A program made the translations under genes and the position numbers. Positions 8,665 to 17,074 of a stretch of DNA of 64,000 bases are shown piece after piece; within the stretch, counting starts at the first letter, position 1, and every line of letters starts with the position of its first letter. A model generated the notes under the pieces. It made no database searches, was not told the origin of the DNA, and saw nothing but the letters and a program-made list of their open reading frames with translations. Origin of the DNA: Armatimonadota bacterium (GTDB lineage: Bacteria > Armatimonadota > Chthonomonadetes > Chthonomonadales > Chthonomonadaceae). The stretch covers positions 1 to 64,000 of the forward strand of contig JAGWMJ010000004.1 of the NCBI GenBank assembly GCA_028871815.1, read 5' to 3'.

Positions 8665-9729
8665 TTATACGGCGATGTAGTAGAACGCTAGAGCAACGAC
8701 GACCCAGGTGGCGAGCAGTTGTGCGCCTTCCAGCCAGTGGCTTTTGCCGTCCATCGATATCAAGACGGCGATCACCGCTGAGGCGGTAAGTGCCACGAGC
8801 TCAAATGGACTGAACAGAACGGTGATCGGATGTCCCAGTGTGCCGCTCAGCAGTATTATCACCGGTATGGCTAGCATAGCGATCTGGGTACTGGAAGAGA
8901 CGGCGATGTTCAGGCTGACTTCGATCCGGTTTTGAAGCGCCATCAGGATGGCGGTGCTGTGCTCTGCGGCGTTGCCAATGATCGGGATCACGATCACGCC
9001 GATAAAGAGCCGGCTCAGGCGCCATCGCGCAGCCACCGGCTCGATGCCCGCCACCAGCAGCTCGCTCTCCATGGCGATGAACACCGTGGCCGCCGCAAGC
9101 GTAAGCGCAGCCATCGAGCGCGGCCACACAGCCGCCTCATGTCTGTTGTTGAGGTCACCGCGAAACAGGTCTTCATGCGTATAGAGCGAGAAAACCAGGC
9201 CTCCGATGTACACCAGCAGCAGCACGACCGCGATGCCGGTGCTGAGGTGGGCAACCCGCGGATTGGAGACCAGCTCGCTGATGCCGTGAAGGTTGCGAAC
9301 GAACAGGGCCGGCACCAGCAGACCTACTACAGCCATACCCAGCATGGTGGCATGCGCCAGGGCTACATCCACGCTGAACCGCTGCACCTTGTGGCGTATT
9401 CCGCCAAGAAATACGGAGAGTCCCAGCACCAGCAGGATATTGCCGATGATGGAGCCGATGAGCGACGCCTTCACCACTTCGACTTCGCCGGCATGCACGG
9501 CCACCATGGCGAATATGATCTCGGTGGCATTGCCGAATGTCGCCGTCAGTAATCCGCCAACACCCGGTCCATACCGAAGAGCCAGTTCGTTGGTCGCGCG
9601 TCCCAAAAAGCCCGCCAGTGGTATAACTGCAAGGCAGGCTGTGGCAAATACCCAGGGTGCGGGAGCGTTCAGCACGTGCAGCGCCAGGCTGATGGGTACA
9701 AACACCAGCATGACGGCCATAAGGCGCAT
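8665..9729 (-). CDS. Ca2+/H+ antiporter (CaCA family)
   Basis: A 354-residue, 11-helix cation/proton exchanger of the CAX type that exports calcium using the proton gradient. The two signature alpha-repeats are present: GNATEIIFAM near residue 65 and GNAAEHSTAI near residue 250, each with the essential acidic residue. The acidic region between halves is short (YTHEDLFRGD). The start ATG at 9729 has GGGAGA seven bases upstream. The gene is divergent from the Mog-LarC fusion with 99 bases between starts, and the next gene downstream is the glycosylase. Confidence 0.93.
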   Translation of the reverse strand: MRLMAVMLVFVPISLALHVLNAPAPWVFATACLAVIPLAGFLGRATNELALRYGPGVGGLLTATFGNATEIIFAMVAVHAGEVEVVKASLIGSIIGNILLVLGLSVFLGGIRHKVQRFSVDVALAHATMLGMAVVGLLVPALFVRNLHGISELVSNPRVAHLSTGIAVVLLLVYIGGLVFSLYTHEDLFRGDLNNRHEAAVWPRSMAALTLAAATVFIAMESELLVAGIEPVAARWRLSRLFIGVIVIPIIGNAAEHSTAILMALQNRIEVSLNIAVSSSTQIAMLAIPVIILLSGTLGHPITVLFSPFELVALTASAVIAVLISMDGKSHWLEGAQLLATWVVVALAFYYIAV

Positions 9730-9828
9730 CGAGCGATCTCCCAGTGGCCGCAGAATCTTCCGGGCTTTTCGACGTAGGCCGGTGGACTTCCTGCCGCAGC
9801 GGCTTCGGAGGGTGCGCGAAAGGCAAGC

Positions 9829-10782
9829 TTGAAGGCAGCAGTGCTGACGGTGAGTGACCGCTGTTCCAGCGGCGCGATGGAGGATTTGAGCGGAGCCCTG
9901 GCAGCCGGGCTGCTGGCCGCGGAAGGCTTCGATCCGGTTTTGCGCGCCTGCGTCGCGGATGATGCGGCCGCGATTGCGGCACAACTGATCGCTTTTTGCG
10001 CTGACGATGCCGCGCTGGTTCTCACGACGGGAGGAACGGGCATGGCGCCGCGAGATGTGACGCCTGAAGCCACACGGACGGTGCTGGAACGCGAGGCGCC
10101 GGGAGTTGCGGAGCTTCTCCGCTGGCGCGCCATGGCGCAGTTTCCGCGGGCTGTTCTATCACGCGGTCTGGCCGGCACGCGGGGCGGCACGTTGATCGTC
10201 AACCTGCCCGGAAGTCCTGGTGGCGTGCAGGATGGCGTCAAGGAGCTTTTACCGCATCTTGGGCATCTGCTTGCGCTGCTCCGCGGCGAGCCAACCGAGC
10301 ATTCGGCCCCGGAGTCGGCAGACCCGCCAGCCGTGGTGACGCAGCTGGAAGCGAACATCGACGACATGTCGCCGGAGCTTTACGATGTAGCTCTGGAGCG
10401 CATCGCCGCGGCGGGCGCGCTTGAGACGTTTCTGACGCCCGTGATCATGAAGAAGTGCCGGCCGGCCGTGCTGCTTACCGCCCTTGCGCCGCCGGAGCGG
10501 GCGGCGGCGGTGGCAAAAGCCATCCTGCGGGAAACTACCACATTCGGCGTGCGTTGGTCGGTGCGGCAGCGGTTTGTGCTCCGGCGTTCGTGGAGGACGG
10601 TTACCACGCCATACGGGGCTATACGGATCAAGCTGGGCGAAGCGGCAGATGGCAGCATTACAGCTTCGCCGGAGTTCGAGGACGTGAAGGCGGCTGCGGC
10701 GGCAACCGGCGCCCCTGCGGCGGCGATATTGCAAGCGGCGACTTCCGCGTATGCTGCCGAAGTGACGGCTGAAGCGCCGTAA
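9829..10782 (+). CDS. MogA/MoaB domain fused to LarC C-terminal domain
   Basis: A 317-residue two-domain protein. Residues 1-155 are a MogA/MoaB molybdopterin-adenylyltransferase fold: start MKAAVLTVSDRCSSG, the MPT/ATP loop TTGGTGMAPRDVTPE at 66-80 and LPGSPGGVQDG at 126-136. Residues 171-310 match the C-terminal part of LarC, the CTP-dependent nickel-inserting enzyme of the nickel-pincer nucleotide pathway: EANIDDMSPELYDVALERI, the MKKCRP segment, RETTTFGVR and the EFEDVKAAA tail. The N-terminal LarC domain and LarB/LarE are absent from the window. The start is a TTG with AAAGG five bases upstream. Both domain families transfer a nucleotide onto a sulfur cofactor before metal insertion, so a shared metal-cofactor role is plausible but unproven. 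Confidence 0.88.
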   Translation: MKAAVLTVSDRCSSGAMEDLSGALAAGLLAAEGFDPVLRACVADDAAAIAAQLIAFCADDAALVLTTGGTGMAPRDVTPEATRTVLEREAPGVAELLRWRAMAQFPRAVLSRGLAGTRGGTLIVNLPGSPGGVQDGVKELLPHLGHLLALLRGEPTEHSAPESADPPAVVTQLEANIDDMSPELYDVALERIAAAGALETFLTPVIMKKCRPAVLLTALAPPERAAAVAKAILRETTTFGVRWSVRQRFVLRRSWRTVTTPYGAIRIKLGEAADGSITASPEFEDVKAAAAATGAPAAAILQAATSAYAAEVTAEAP

Positions 10783-10808
10783 CGATGGTTTCAGAGCCGA
10801 CAGGGCGT

Positions 10809-10837
10809 TTGACAAAGGCTATCGGCTTGGCTATACT
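10809..10837 (+). promoter_or_regulatory. Sigma70-type promoter for the ROK kinase
   Basis: TTGACA (10809-10814), a 17-base spacer and TATACT (10832-10837), matching consensus at 6/6 and 5/6. Transcription would start near 10844, leaving a leader of about 50 bases before the TTG start at 10895. Confidence 0.75.
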
Positions 10838-10894
10838 CGCGGGGCACTGACATTGACAGGCGCGCGGCGACGGGAGCCGCGGGGAGGGGTGGCG

Positions 10895-11908
10895 TTGCAG
10901 GCCAGAAAAGGCGCGGAGTATGTGGTCGGAGTTGACCTCGGTGGCACCAACGTGCGCGCTGCCGTTCTGGATCGCACCGAGAATACGTTGGGGCGCCAGG
11001 AGATGGCATCGGACGCCAAGGCGGGCGTTGAGCGGACTGTTGGGCAGATCGCCGCGTGCATTCAAGGCGCGGTTCGATCCTCCGGACTGGCCCTGGAGCA
11101 GATCGGCGCTATCGGCATGGCTGTGCCGGGCCACATCGATTCTCCCGCTGGTGTAATCCGCTGGGCGCCAAACTTCGGCGACAATCTCGGGGGCAGCTAC
11201 GCCCCCTACAAAAACGTTCCGCTTCGCCGTTTGGTGGAGGAGGCGCTTGGCGTCGCGATGGTTATGGATAACGACGCCAATGTAGCCGCGCTCGGAGAGT
11301 TTCGTTTCGGCGCCGGCCGCGGCACGCACCATCTCGTGATGTTCACTCTGGGCACCGGCGTCGGCGGCGGTGTTATCATCGACGGTCTGGTGCTGCGTGG
11401 CGCAACGGGTGGCGCCGCCGAAATCGGCCACATCATTATCGCCGACGGTGTTGGCGGCAGCGCCAACGGTGCGCACGGCCGGCTGGAGTCGCTGGCGGGT
11501 CGCGACGCGATCATCGAGCGGGCCGCGCTTGCCATGGAATCGGGGCGCGAAACGCTGCTGTGGGAGCATGTGGAGAGCACCGACGCGCTTCAGATCGTAC
11601 TAACCCCAAAGGCAATCGACGATGCGGCCGAGAAGGGTGACGCGATGGCCGCAGAAGTGATGCGCGAGACCGGCCACTTCGTAGGGCTCGGCATAGCCAG
11701 CATGGTGAACGTGTTCAACCCAGACGTGGTGGTGCTTGGCGGGCAGATATCCAACTCCGAGGTTTTGTTTCAGGCGGCGAAGCGAACGGCGCGCGCCAGC
11801 GCCGTGGGATCACTGTTCGGCTCCGCGCGGGTAGTCCGCGCCGAACTTGGCGACAATGCCGGCATCATGGGCGCGGCGGAACTTGCGTGGCGTGAGGTCA
11901 ACGCCTGA
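10895..11908 (+). CDS. ROK family sugar kinase, glucokinase-like
   Basis: A 337-residue ROK protein. The ATP-binding phosphate-1 loop GVDLGGTNVRAAV is at the N-terminus, the catalytic DNDANVAALGE in the middle, and LGTGVGGGVI is the phosphate-2 loop. A GHIIIAD segment replaces the more common GH-x-x-CxCG zinc motif, so the structural zinc site appears lost. It most likely phosphorylates glucose or another hexose. No N-terminal helix-turn-helix is present, so it is not a repressor. The TTG start at 10895 is chosen because GGGGAGGGG lies 5 bases upstream and the promoter at 10809-10837 leaves room for a leader; GTG at 10889 and TTG at 10853 are alternatives. Confidence 0.88.
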   Translation: MQARKGAEYVVGVDLGGTNVRAAVLDRTENTLGRQEMASDAKAGVERTVGQIAACIQGAVRSSGLALEQIGAIGMAVPGHIDSPAGVIRWAPNFGDNLGGSYAPYKNVPLRRLVEEALGVAMVMDNDANVAALGEFRFGAGRGTHHLVMFTLGTGVGGGVIIDGLVLRGATGGAAEIGHIIIADGVGGSANGAHGRLESLAGRDAIIERAALAMESGRETLLWEHVESTDALQIVLTPKAIDDAAEKGDAMAAEVMRETGHFVGLGIASMVNVFNPDVVVLGGQISNSEVLFQAAKRTARASAVGSLFGSARVVRAELGDNAGIMGAAELAWREVNA

Positions 11909-12375
11909 TGCCGCACATTGATCACTCCGTGGAGATTGAGGCGCCTGTAGCCCATGTTTTCGCCACTGCCCGGGATGTTGAAGCATTTCCGGCCTACATG
12001 GCCGACCTGAAGTCCCTCACCGTGATCGAACGTTCGGAGGATGGCGCACGCACCGTCACCGAGTGGGTGGGCATGATCCGCGAATTCAACATGACGGTGA
12101 AGTGGGTGCAGGAAGATTTATGGGATGAATCGCGAGGCTGCGATACATTCCGCATGCTGAAGGGTGATATGGACAGCATGTCGGGCAAGTGGCAATTCAC
12201 GTCGCTTTCACCAAGCCGCACGCGTTTCGATTCCAGCCTGGACTACGAGTACAACGTGCCGCTGATCGGCGCCATGGTAAAGAGCCTCATCCGTAAAAAA
12301 ATGGCCGAGAACCTGAGCGCGACGATGGAAGCTATTCAGCGCAAGTCCGAGGCGACGCGGCCCGTTATCGAATAG
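11908..12375 (+). CDS. SRPBCC (START-like) ligand-binding protein
   Basis: A 155-residue helix-grip fold protein of the polyketide cyclase/coenzyme Q-binding type. The opening IDHSVEIEAPVAHVFATARD followed by FPAYMADLKSLTVIERSEDG is the usual N-terminal strand and helix, and the long C-terminal amphipathic helix (KSLIRKKMAENLSATMEAI) closes the cavity. The ATG overlaps the stop of the ROK gene (TGATG), so the two are co-translated. The ligand is unknown; relatives bind quinones, lipids or hydrophobic intermediates. Confidence 0.85.
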   Translation: MPHIDHSVEIEAPVAHVFATARDVEAFPAYMADLKSLTVIERSEDGARTVTEWVGMIREFNMTVKWVQEDLWDESRGCDTFRMLKGDMDSMSGKWQFTSLSPSRTRFDSSLDYEYNVPLIGAMVKSLIRKKMAENLSATMEAIQRKSEATRPVIE

Positions 12376-12403
12376 TTGTTGTAGGGCTAGGTTGCGCCGC
12401 CAG

Positions 12404-13063
12404 CTAGAGCAGCGGCGCCTGGCTCAGCGCGGCCGTCGCTCCCGCTTCCAGTTCCGCCGTCGGACGAACCAGTTCATCGCGGTCAGCGCGTTCCAGAGCG
12501 CTTCGCGACGGCCGAAGCAGCGTGTGGACGGCATGCACTCCCGGGCGCAGCAGGCTGGTTTGCGGCTCAATCGATGCGATGGCGGCTCGCAATGCGCCGA
12601 TAAAACCGATACCACGCACAGTCTCAAGGCGGCGAAGAAGCGGCAGCGCTCTGCGGTCGCCCAACTTTCCCAGCGCCTGCACAATCTCCTCGGCAACATC
12701 ACGCCAACCGGGTCGCTGCGCTTCAACATACTGGTCAAGTGCGCGCATCAACACCGGCACCGCAGTAGGGTCGTTCGCCATTCCAAGCCGCGACGCAGCG
12801 TCAATGACGAACGGCCCGTAGTCACCCAGCAATTGCGGTGTCAACTCGCTGACGAGGTCCGAACAGCGCCGCTCGGCACGTTTCTGGGTATGGCGCGTCC
12901 ACCAGATGACGAGCAAGAGAGCAAGCGCGCCGGCAGCGCCGCCGAGCGCGAACACGGCTGCCAGCAGTAGAAGGCGCCCGGAACCCAGTGCGCCATCCGA
13001 AAGGCCGGCAAGCAGACAGGCCGCCACGACCAGGATCGCATTACGGGCAAGAAATCGTCTCAA
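12404..13063 (-). CDS. Membrane-anchored HEAT-repeat protein
   Basis: A 219-residue protein with two N-terminal membrane helices (residues 8-27 and 33-54) followed by a basic WTRHTQKRAERR stretch. The soluble region contains HEAT-like helical pairs (TAVPVLMRALDQYV, VAEEIVQALGKLGDRRALP). These repeats usually mediate protein-protein contacts. It converges on the SRPBCC gene and is divergent from DinB. No specific function can be assigned. Confidence 0.75.
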   Translation of the reverse strand: MRRFLARNAILVVAACLLAGLSDGALGSGRLLLLAAVFALGGAAGALALLLVIWWTRHTQKRAERRCSDLVSELTPQLLGDYGPFVIDAASRLGMANDPTAVPVLMRALDQYVEAQRPGWRDVAEEIVQALGKLGDRRALPLLRRLETVRGIGFIGALRAAIASIEPQTSLLRPGVHAVHTLLRPSRSALERADRDELVRPTAELEAGATAALSQAPLL

Positions 13064-13168
13064 GCTGGGTGCACTGTTTCCAACGCAGGATTCGGCAGGG
13101 CTATAGTATGCTCTTACTTCACCGTCAGGCTGCGAGTTCCTTCATTTGACGCACAAGGAGGCCGACGA

Positions 13169-13648
13169 ATGCCATTTCATCTGAGTGACGTTGTACGGGG
13201 CGTGAGGAGTTCGCGCAAATACTTCCTGCGCCATCTTGATGGGCTTACGCCCGCTCAATGGTCATGGAAGCCGTATCCGGCGTGCAAAAGTGTGGTAGAG
13301 ACGCTGGCGCACCTGGTGACGGACGATTCTGCCTATCTGCAATCGCTGCAAACCGGCGTCGAACCCACGTACGAGGCGCTTGAGGTAGCGGAGCGCGATC
13401 CTGGGCGCCTGCTCCAGATGCTGCAGGAATCGCACGAAACGCTCCTTGCCTACATTGAGGAGAAGTACGCCGATGCGCCGCTGGACAGCACCGTAACGGC
13501 CTGGGGTTCCCCGCTGCCGTTGGGCAGCGCAGTGGCCCACATTTCGTCGGAAGATTTCTATCACGCTGGTCAGATCGCGTTCATCCGCATGGCTACCGAT
13601 CCGGACTGGGACTACTATACAGCCGTGTACGGTGAGCATTCCGAATAG
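13169..13648 (+). CDS. DinB/YfiT-like metal-dependent protein
   Basis: A 159-residue four-helix bundle of the DinB superfamily. It has the usual metal-binding histidine pattern: H in ETLAHLVTDD near residue 48 and HAGQIAFIR near residue 132. Members are thiol (bacillithiol or mycothiol)-dependent transferases or damage-inducible proteins; the substrate cannot be read. AAGGAGG lies eight bases before the ATG, and a TATAGT (13102-13107) may be the -10 element. A second DinB protein is at 43038. Confidence 0.85.
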   Translation: MPFHLSDVVRGVRSSRKYFLRHLDGLTPAQWSWKPYPACKSVVETLAHLVTDDSAYLQSLQTGVEPTYEALEVAERDPGRLLQMLQESHETLLAYIEEKYADAPLDSTVTAWGSPLPLGSAVAHISSEDFYHAGQIAFIRMATDPDWDYYTAVYGEHSE

Positions 13649-13931
13649 CCGGTTCCCCGGAAGCCAAACGGAGTGCACGGAGCCGGGCTGAGCCGGCAGG
13701 TGCGGTCATCCGGCGCGCTCAAAGAGCCGGCATGGACGGAGCTCGGAGTGAGACATTCGGCGCCTTTACCTGCGGAGCACGCGGCGCCACGTAGAGTTGA
13801 GCTGGGACGGCCGTAGCGTTTTCCCCTGCAGCGTAGTGGGCACGGAAAACGGATGGCGGCATAACGTATCGAGGTCCAGAGGCCACCACCAGGCGGCACG
13901 GGCTGTTTCAGACCGTTTCGGTTCAGGAGTT

Positions 13932-14717
13932 ATGGAATTGGCGGCGATGGTTACAACGGAAGCCGACCAGAACGGGGCATGGCGGGTCCCGTCGCCACCC
14001 GGGTGGCGCGAAGCCCTCGGTTTCGCGCACGCTCTCGGCGCTGGAACAGGCGCTCGATCCCCGAACCTGACTCTGGCGGCCGCAGTTCAGGCGGTGTGCG
14101 GCCTTTTGCCCGGCGCACAGATGCCGGAGCCTGACGAGTTGGCGTGGACCCGGGAGGTTGGCGGGCGGCCCTCGGGAATTCTGTACGGCTCGCTACGGGC
14201 ATCCTCGATCGCTGCGGGTTACGATCCGGCATGGCTTCAGGTATCTAATACGCACGAACGCGGCATCGAGATGGTGGCAGCTACATTCGATTGCAAAGTG
14301 GCTGGGATCGGCATCGACCTTGTCCAACTGAGCCGAATGCGCCGTCATGGGCCGCCGCAGCTCCTTCAAATGGCGCGCCGGTTCATGAGCGCGGACGCCT
14401 ACGAAGAGTTCACTGTCGGATCCGCGGGCGGCTCCTCGAGCGATGCTCCGGAGCGTGTGGCAGCGGGTTTCGCACTGATGGAAGCCACCTCGAAGGCGCT
14501 TGGCGCCGGGCTGCGGATGGGGCTGGGAGTGGGCGGACCGCTAAGCGTGAGGATGCAAAGCATCGGTGTGACGGATCCGTTTGGGGCGTGCTCCATTGCG
14601 GTCCTCGGCGATGCTCGTGACCGGCTGGAGTTGTTGGGTTGTGACCAACTTACAGGCGCCTGCTCGAACGATGGTGAACTGGTATGCGCCTGTGTGGCTG
14701 CGTGCCGCTCCGGTTGA
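13932..14717 (+). CDS. 4'-phosphopantetheinyl transferase family protein
   Basis: A 261-residue protein of the 4'-PPTase superfamily, which activates acyl-carrier or peptidyl-carrier proteins with the CoA arm. Evidence: QVSNTHERGIEMVAA (the S-H/N-x-x motif), GIGIDLVQLSRM with the magnesium-binding Asp, RFMSADAYEEF and ALMEATSKALGAGLRMGL, which corresponds to the WSxKEAxxKAxGxG motif. The Trp and the first Lys of that motif are replaced, so activity should be tested. AGGAG lies close to ATG 13932; ATG 13947 is an alternative start. The stop overlaps the promoter of the next unit. Confidence 0.8.
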   Translation: MELAAMVTTEADQNGAWRVPSPPGWREALGFAHALGAGTGARSPNLTLAAAVQAVCGLLPGAQMPEPDELAWTREVGGRPSGILYGSLRASSIAAGYDPAWLQVSNTHERGIEMVAATFDCKVAGIGIDLVQLSRMRRHGPPQLLQMARRFMSADAYEEFTVGSAGGSSSDAPERVAAGFALMEATSKALGAGLRMGLGVGGPLSVRMQSIGVTDPFGACSIAVLGDARDRLELLGCDQLTGACSNDGELVCACVAACRSG

Positions 14718-14742
14718 CACCGGCGGTGTCGCGGGCTATACT
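14714..14742 (+). promoter_or_regulatory. Sigma70-type promoter of the ACT-lysC unit
   Basis: TTGACA (14714-14719), a 17-base spacer and TATACT (14737-14742). The -35 element overlaps the stop codon of the PPTase gene. The predicted transcription start near 14749 gives a leader of about 60 bases. Confidence 0.75.
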
Positions 14743-14810
14743 GCTTGCGCAATAATGCACAAACTTCCGTCGATGGCCCGGCGGGCATGGCTCCCGAATG
14801 GAATCAGCGA

Positions 14811-15347
14811 ATGAGTACCCGAACGGCGATTGATTCGCACGACGTCGCCTTCGAGCGGGAGCGCGGTGTAGTTGCCGTTGAGGTAACGCGGCAGGTTTGC
14901 CATGCCGTGATTGATGTTGGTGACGGGGACGACCGGCCGACCCGGATTCTGAACACATTCCAGACACTGGCGACCGCTCACGTCCCGGTCTTCCTGATCA
15001 AGCTGCACCGTACGGCGGTAACCCTGGGATTGGCCGGCCTGGATGCGGAGCGAGCCGAAGCTGCCATTGCGTCCGGTGGCATGCAGGTCAGACTGCGGTG
15101 CGACCTGGCGCTGATTGTGGTGCGCGCCAGCTCCATGCGCGACCTTTCCGGCATCATGTCGCAGATTGCCGACGCACTCTTTGTGGTTGGCGCTCATATG
15201 CTGGCGACCGGCGACTCACACAGTACGGTGCAGTGCATCATCGAAGACGATCGCGCCAACGCCGTGGCGCAGGAACTCGCGACCGTTTTCGGGCTTGAGC
15301 CTTCCGGGATTGTTCAGCGGCCATTGCCCGAGGCGCCGAAATCGTGA
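14811..15347 (+). CDS. ACT-domain protein, aspartokinase-regulator-like
   Basis: A 178-residue protein resembling the C-terminal tandem ACT region of aspartate kinase without the catalytic domain. The second half (VVRASSMRDLSGIMSQIADA then GAHMLATGDSHSTVQCIIED) follows the beta-alpha-beta pattern and length of the aspartokinase ACT2 domain. The first half (HVPVFLIKLHRTAVTLGLAG) resembles ACT1. Its stop overlaps the GTG of lysC by three bases, so the products are made together. A likely role is allosteric control of the kinase by lysine or threonine, analogous to the separate beta subunit of Bacillus aspartokinase II. That parallel is inference. Confidence 0.75.
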   Translation: MSTRTAIDSHDVAFERERGVVAVEVTRQVCHAVIDVGDGDDRPTRILNTFQTLATAHVPVFLIKLHRTAVTLGLAGLDAERAEAAIASGGMQVRLRCDLALIVVRASSMRDLSGIMSQIADALFVVGAHMLATGDSHSTVQCIIEDDRANAVAQELATVFGLEPSGIVQRPLPEAPKS

Positions 15348-16726
15348 AGATCCTGGTTCAAAAGTTCGGCGGCACGTCCCTCGATTCACAGGAGCACCGC
15401 GAAATGGCGGTGCGCAAGGTAATCCAGGCCCAGCAGGCGGGCCATGCCTCGGTCGTAGTTGTTTCAGCCATTGGACGTTCCGGCGCTCCGTACGCTACCG
15501 ATTCGCTGATCGGATTCCTTGAGGCTGTGGACCCTCAGGCGCCGATGCCACCGCGTGAACTGGATGTGATGATGGGCTGCGGAGAGATCATCTCTGCGGC
15601 CGTTTTCGCGCGCGCCCTGCAGGCGTCGGGCATCAAGGCATCGGCCTTGACGGGTGGTCAGGCCGGCATCATTACCGATGAGGTTTACGGCAACGCCCGC
15701 ATCCGCGAGATCCGAACGCAGCACCTTCTATCGCTTCTGCGGAAGGGAATCACGCCGGTGGTATGCGGGTTTCAGGGCGCAACGGATCACTCCGAAGAGG
15801 ACGAATCGTGGTCGCTCACTACCCTTGGGCGCGGCGGCAGCGATACCACCGCCACGGCGCTTGGCGCAGCTCTCAAGGCAACTGCCGTTGAGATCTATAC
15901 CGACGTGGATGGCGTGAAGTCGGCCGATCCCGATCTGGTTCCAGATGCGCGCACGCTGGACGTTTGCAGCTACGAAGAGGTGGCCGAGATCGCGCATCAG
16001 GGCGCCCGCGTGGTTCACCCAAGGGCGGTTGAGATCGCGATGGATCACCGGATGCCGCTCTGGGTGAAGGGGACGTTCACGGAATCGCCGGGCACGCGCA
16101 TTGAATCGATTCCGAATCGCGGCGCCGGCGCGCCGCGCGTTACCGGCGTAACGCATACCGGCAAGATCGTGTTCATTCGGCTGGAGATCGGCGAAACAGT
16201 TCACAAGGCGAGCGTGGAGCGCGAAGTCTATCGGATGATGTCTCGCGCCGGCGTCAACATCCACTACGTCACATTTGGGCCTAACGCCCTTTCGTTTGGC
16301 GTGCCGCGCGACAAGTTTCCAATTGCGCGTGACTTGCTGGACGGCATGGTGGTTCCTGTACCGTACGAAGCGCCGGATTCCAGCGGAAAGGTTGCCGCGT
16401 TCTTCATTTTCAAGTTTTCTGAGGGGCTGGATCTTGCTTACAGCGTCCAGCGCCCGCTATTGCGAGCGATGGAGAGCAAGATCGACGTGGTAGACGTACC
16501 CGGGGCCGTGTTTGAGAACTGCACGACGGTCTCGGTGGTAACTTCCGGCCACCGCAGAGTGCCGGGTATTATGGCGGGAGTTTTCGAGACGCTGGCGGGC
16601 GCCGGCGTAGCCGTCTATCAGACGGCGGACTCCGAGATGTCGGTGTCGTTTCTCGTGCCGGAAAGTGACGCGGAGCGAGCGGTTCGGCTGCTGCACGCCC
16701 GCTTCTGTCAGACTACAGCGGCATAG
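15344..16726 (+). CDS. lysC: Aspartate kinase
   Basis: A 460-residue aspartokinase catalysing the first step from aspartate to lysine, threonine, methionine and diaminopimelate. The kinase domain has KFGGTS at residues 7-12, MMGCGEIISAA, TLGRGGSDTTAT and the EIYTDVDGVKSADP segment. Two ACT domains form the C-terminus (VSVVTSGHRRVPGI is the second). The length and N-terminal style resemble Bacillus DapG-type enzymes. GTG start; the 3-base overlap with the preceding ACT gene indicates translational coupling. Confidence 0.95.
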   Translation: MKILVQKFGGTSLDSQEHREMAVRKVIQAQQAGHASVVVVSAIGRSGAPYATDSLIGFLEAVDPQAPMPPRELDVMMGCGEIISAAVFARALQASGIKASALTGGQAGIITDEVYGNARIREIRTQHLLSLLRKGITPVVCGFQGATDHSEEDESWSLTTLGRGGSDTTATALGAALKATAVEIYTDVDGVKSADPDLVPDARTLDVCSYEEVAEIAHQGARVVHPRAVEIAMDHRMPLWVKGTFTESPGTRIESIPNRGAGAPRVTGVTHTGKIVFIRLEIGETVHKASVEREVYRMMSRAGVNIHYVTFGPNALSFGVPRDKFPIARDLLDGMVVPVPYEAPDSSGKVAAFFIFKFSEGLDLAYSVQRPLLRAMESKIDVVDVPGAVFENCTTVSVVTSGHRRVPGIMAGVFETLAGAGVAVYQTADSEMSVSFLVPESDAERAVRLLHARFCQTTAA

Positions 16727-16738
16727 CTGAACCAGGTC

Positions 16739-17074
16739 ATGGAAAAGCCGGACGACAAGCTGGCGGAGGAAAAAAAAGCGTGGGACGTAGCGCCGGATGC
16801 GCCGATTGTGCCAAAATTCACGGTCTCACTTCCACCGCGGCCCGTGGAGCCCGAAACGCTGGCCGCTGGACAGCGTCAGGCTTCCAATACGGCGCTGGCG
16901 CTCTCGGCGGTTTCGGCGTTCGTCGCTCCAATTATCGTTCTGGTGGTTGCCGGCTGGCTTCTCGACCTCAAGCTGCGGCACACAACGTACTGGTTCTCGC
17001 TGCTGGGCGCGGTGCTCGGACTGGTGGTGGGCATCAGTTCGCTGGTGCGCACGCTTCAAAAGCTTAACTCATGA
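16739..17074 (+). CDS. atpZ: AtpZ/AtpI-like ATP synthase accessory protein
   Basis: A 111-residue protein with a charged N-terminal half and two membrane helices (about residues 50-76 and 81-103). The layout and position at the head of an ATP synthase operon match AtpZ-type proteins, which assist c-ring assembly and have been proposed to carry Mg2+/Ca2+. It starts 12 bases after lysC, so transcription may continue from the lysine gene. Its stop overlaps the next ATG by 4 bases. Confidence 0.75.
   Translation: MEKPDDKLAEEKKAWDVAPDAPIVPKFTVSLPPRPVEPETLAAGQRQASNTALALSAVSAFVAPIIVLVVAGWLLDLKLRHTTYWFSLLGAVLGLVVGISSLVRTLQKLNS

Noticed and set aside
7235-8680. 481-codon plus-strand open frame
   Set aside because: It lies opposite the DUF92 and 3-methyladenine glycosylase genes, is rich in Arg/Pro/Ala, and has no ribosome-binding site or family motif. 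It is a shadow of GC-rich coding DNA.
10658-11569. 303-codon minus-strand open frame
   Set aside because: Antisense to the ROK kinase, with Arg/His-rich composition and no start signal.
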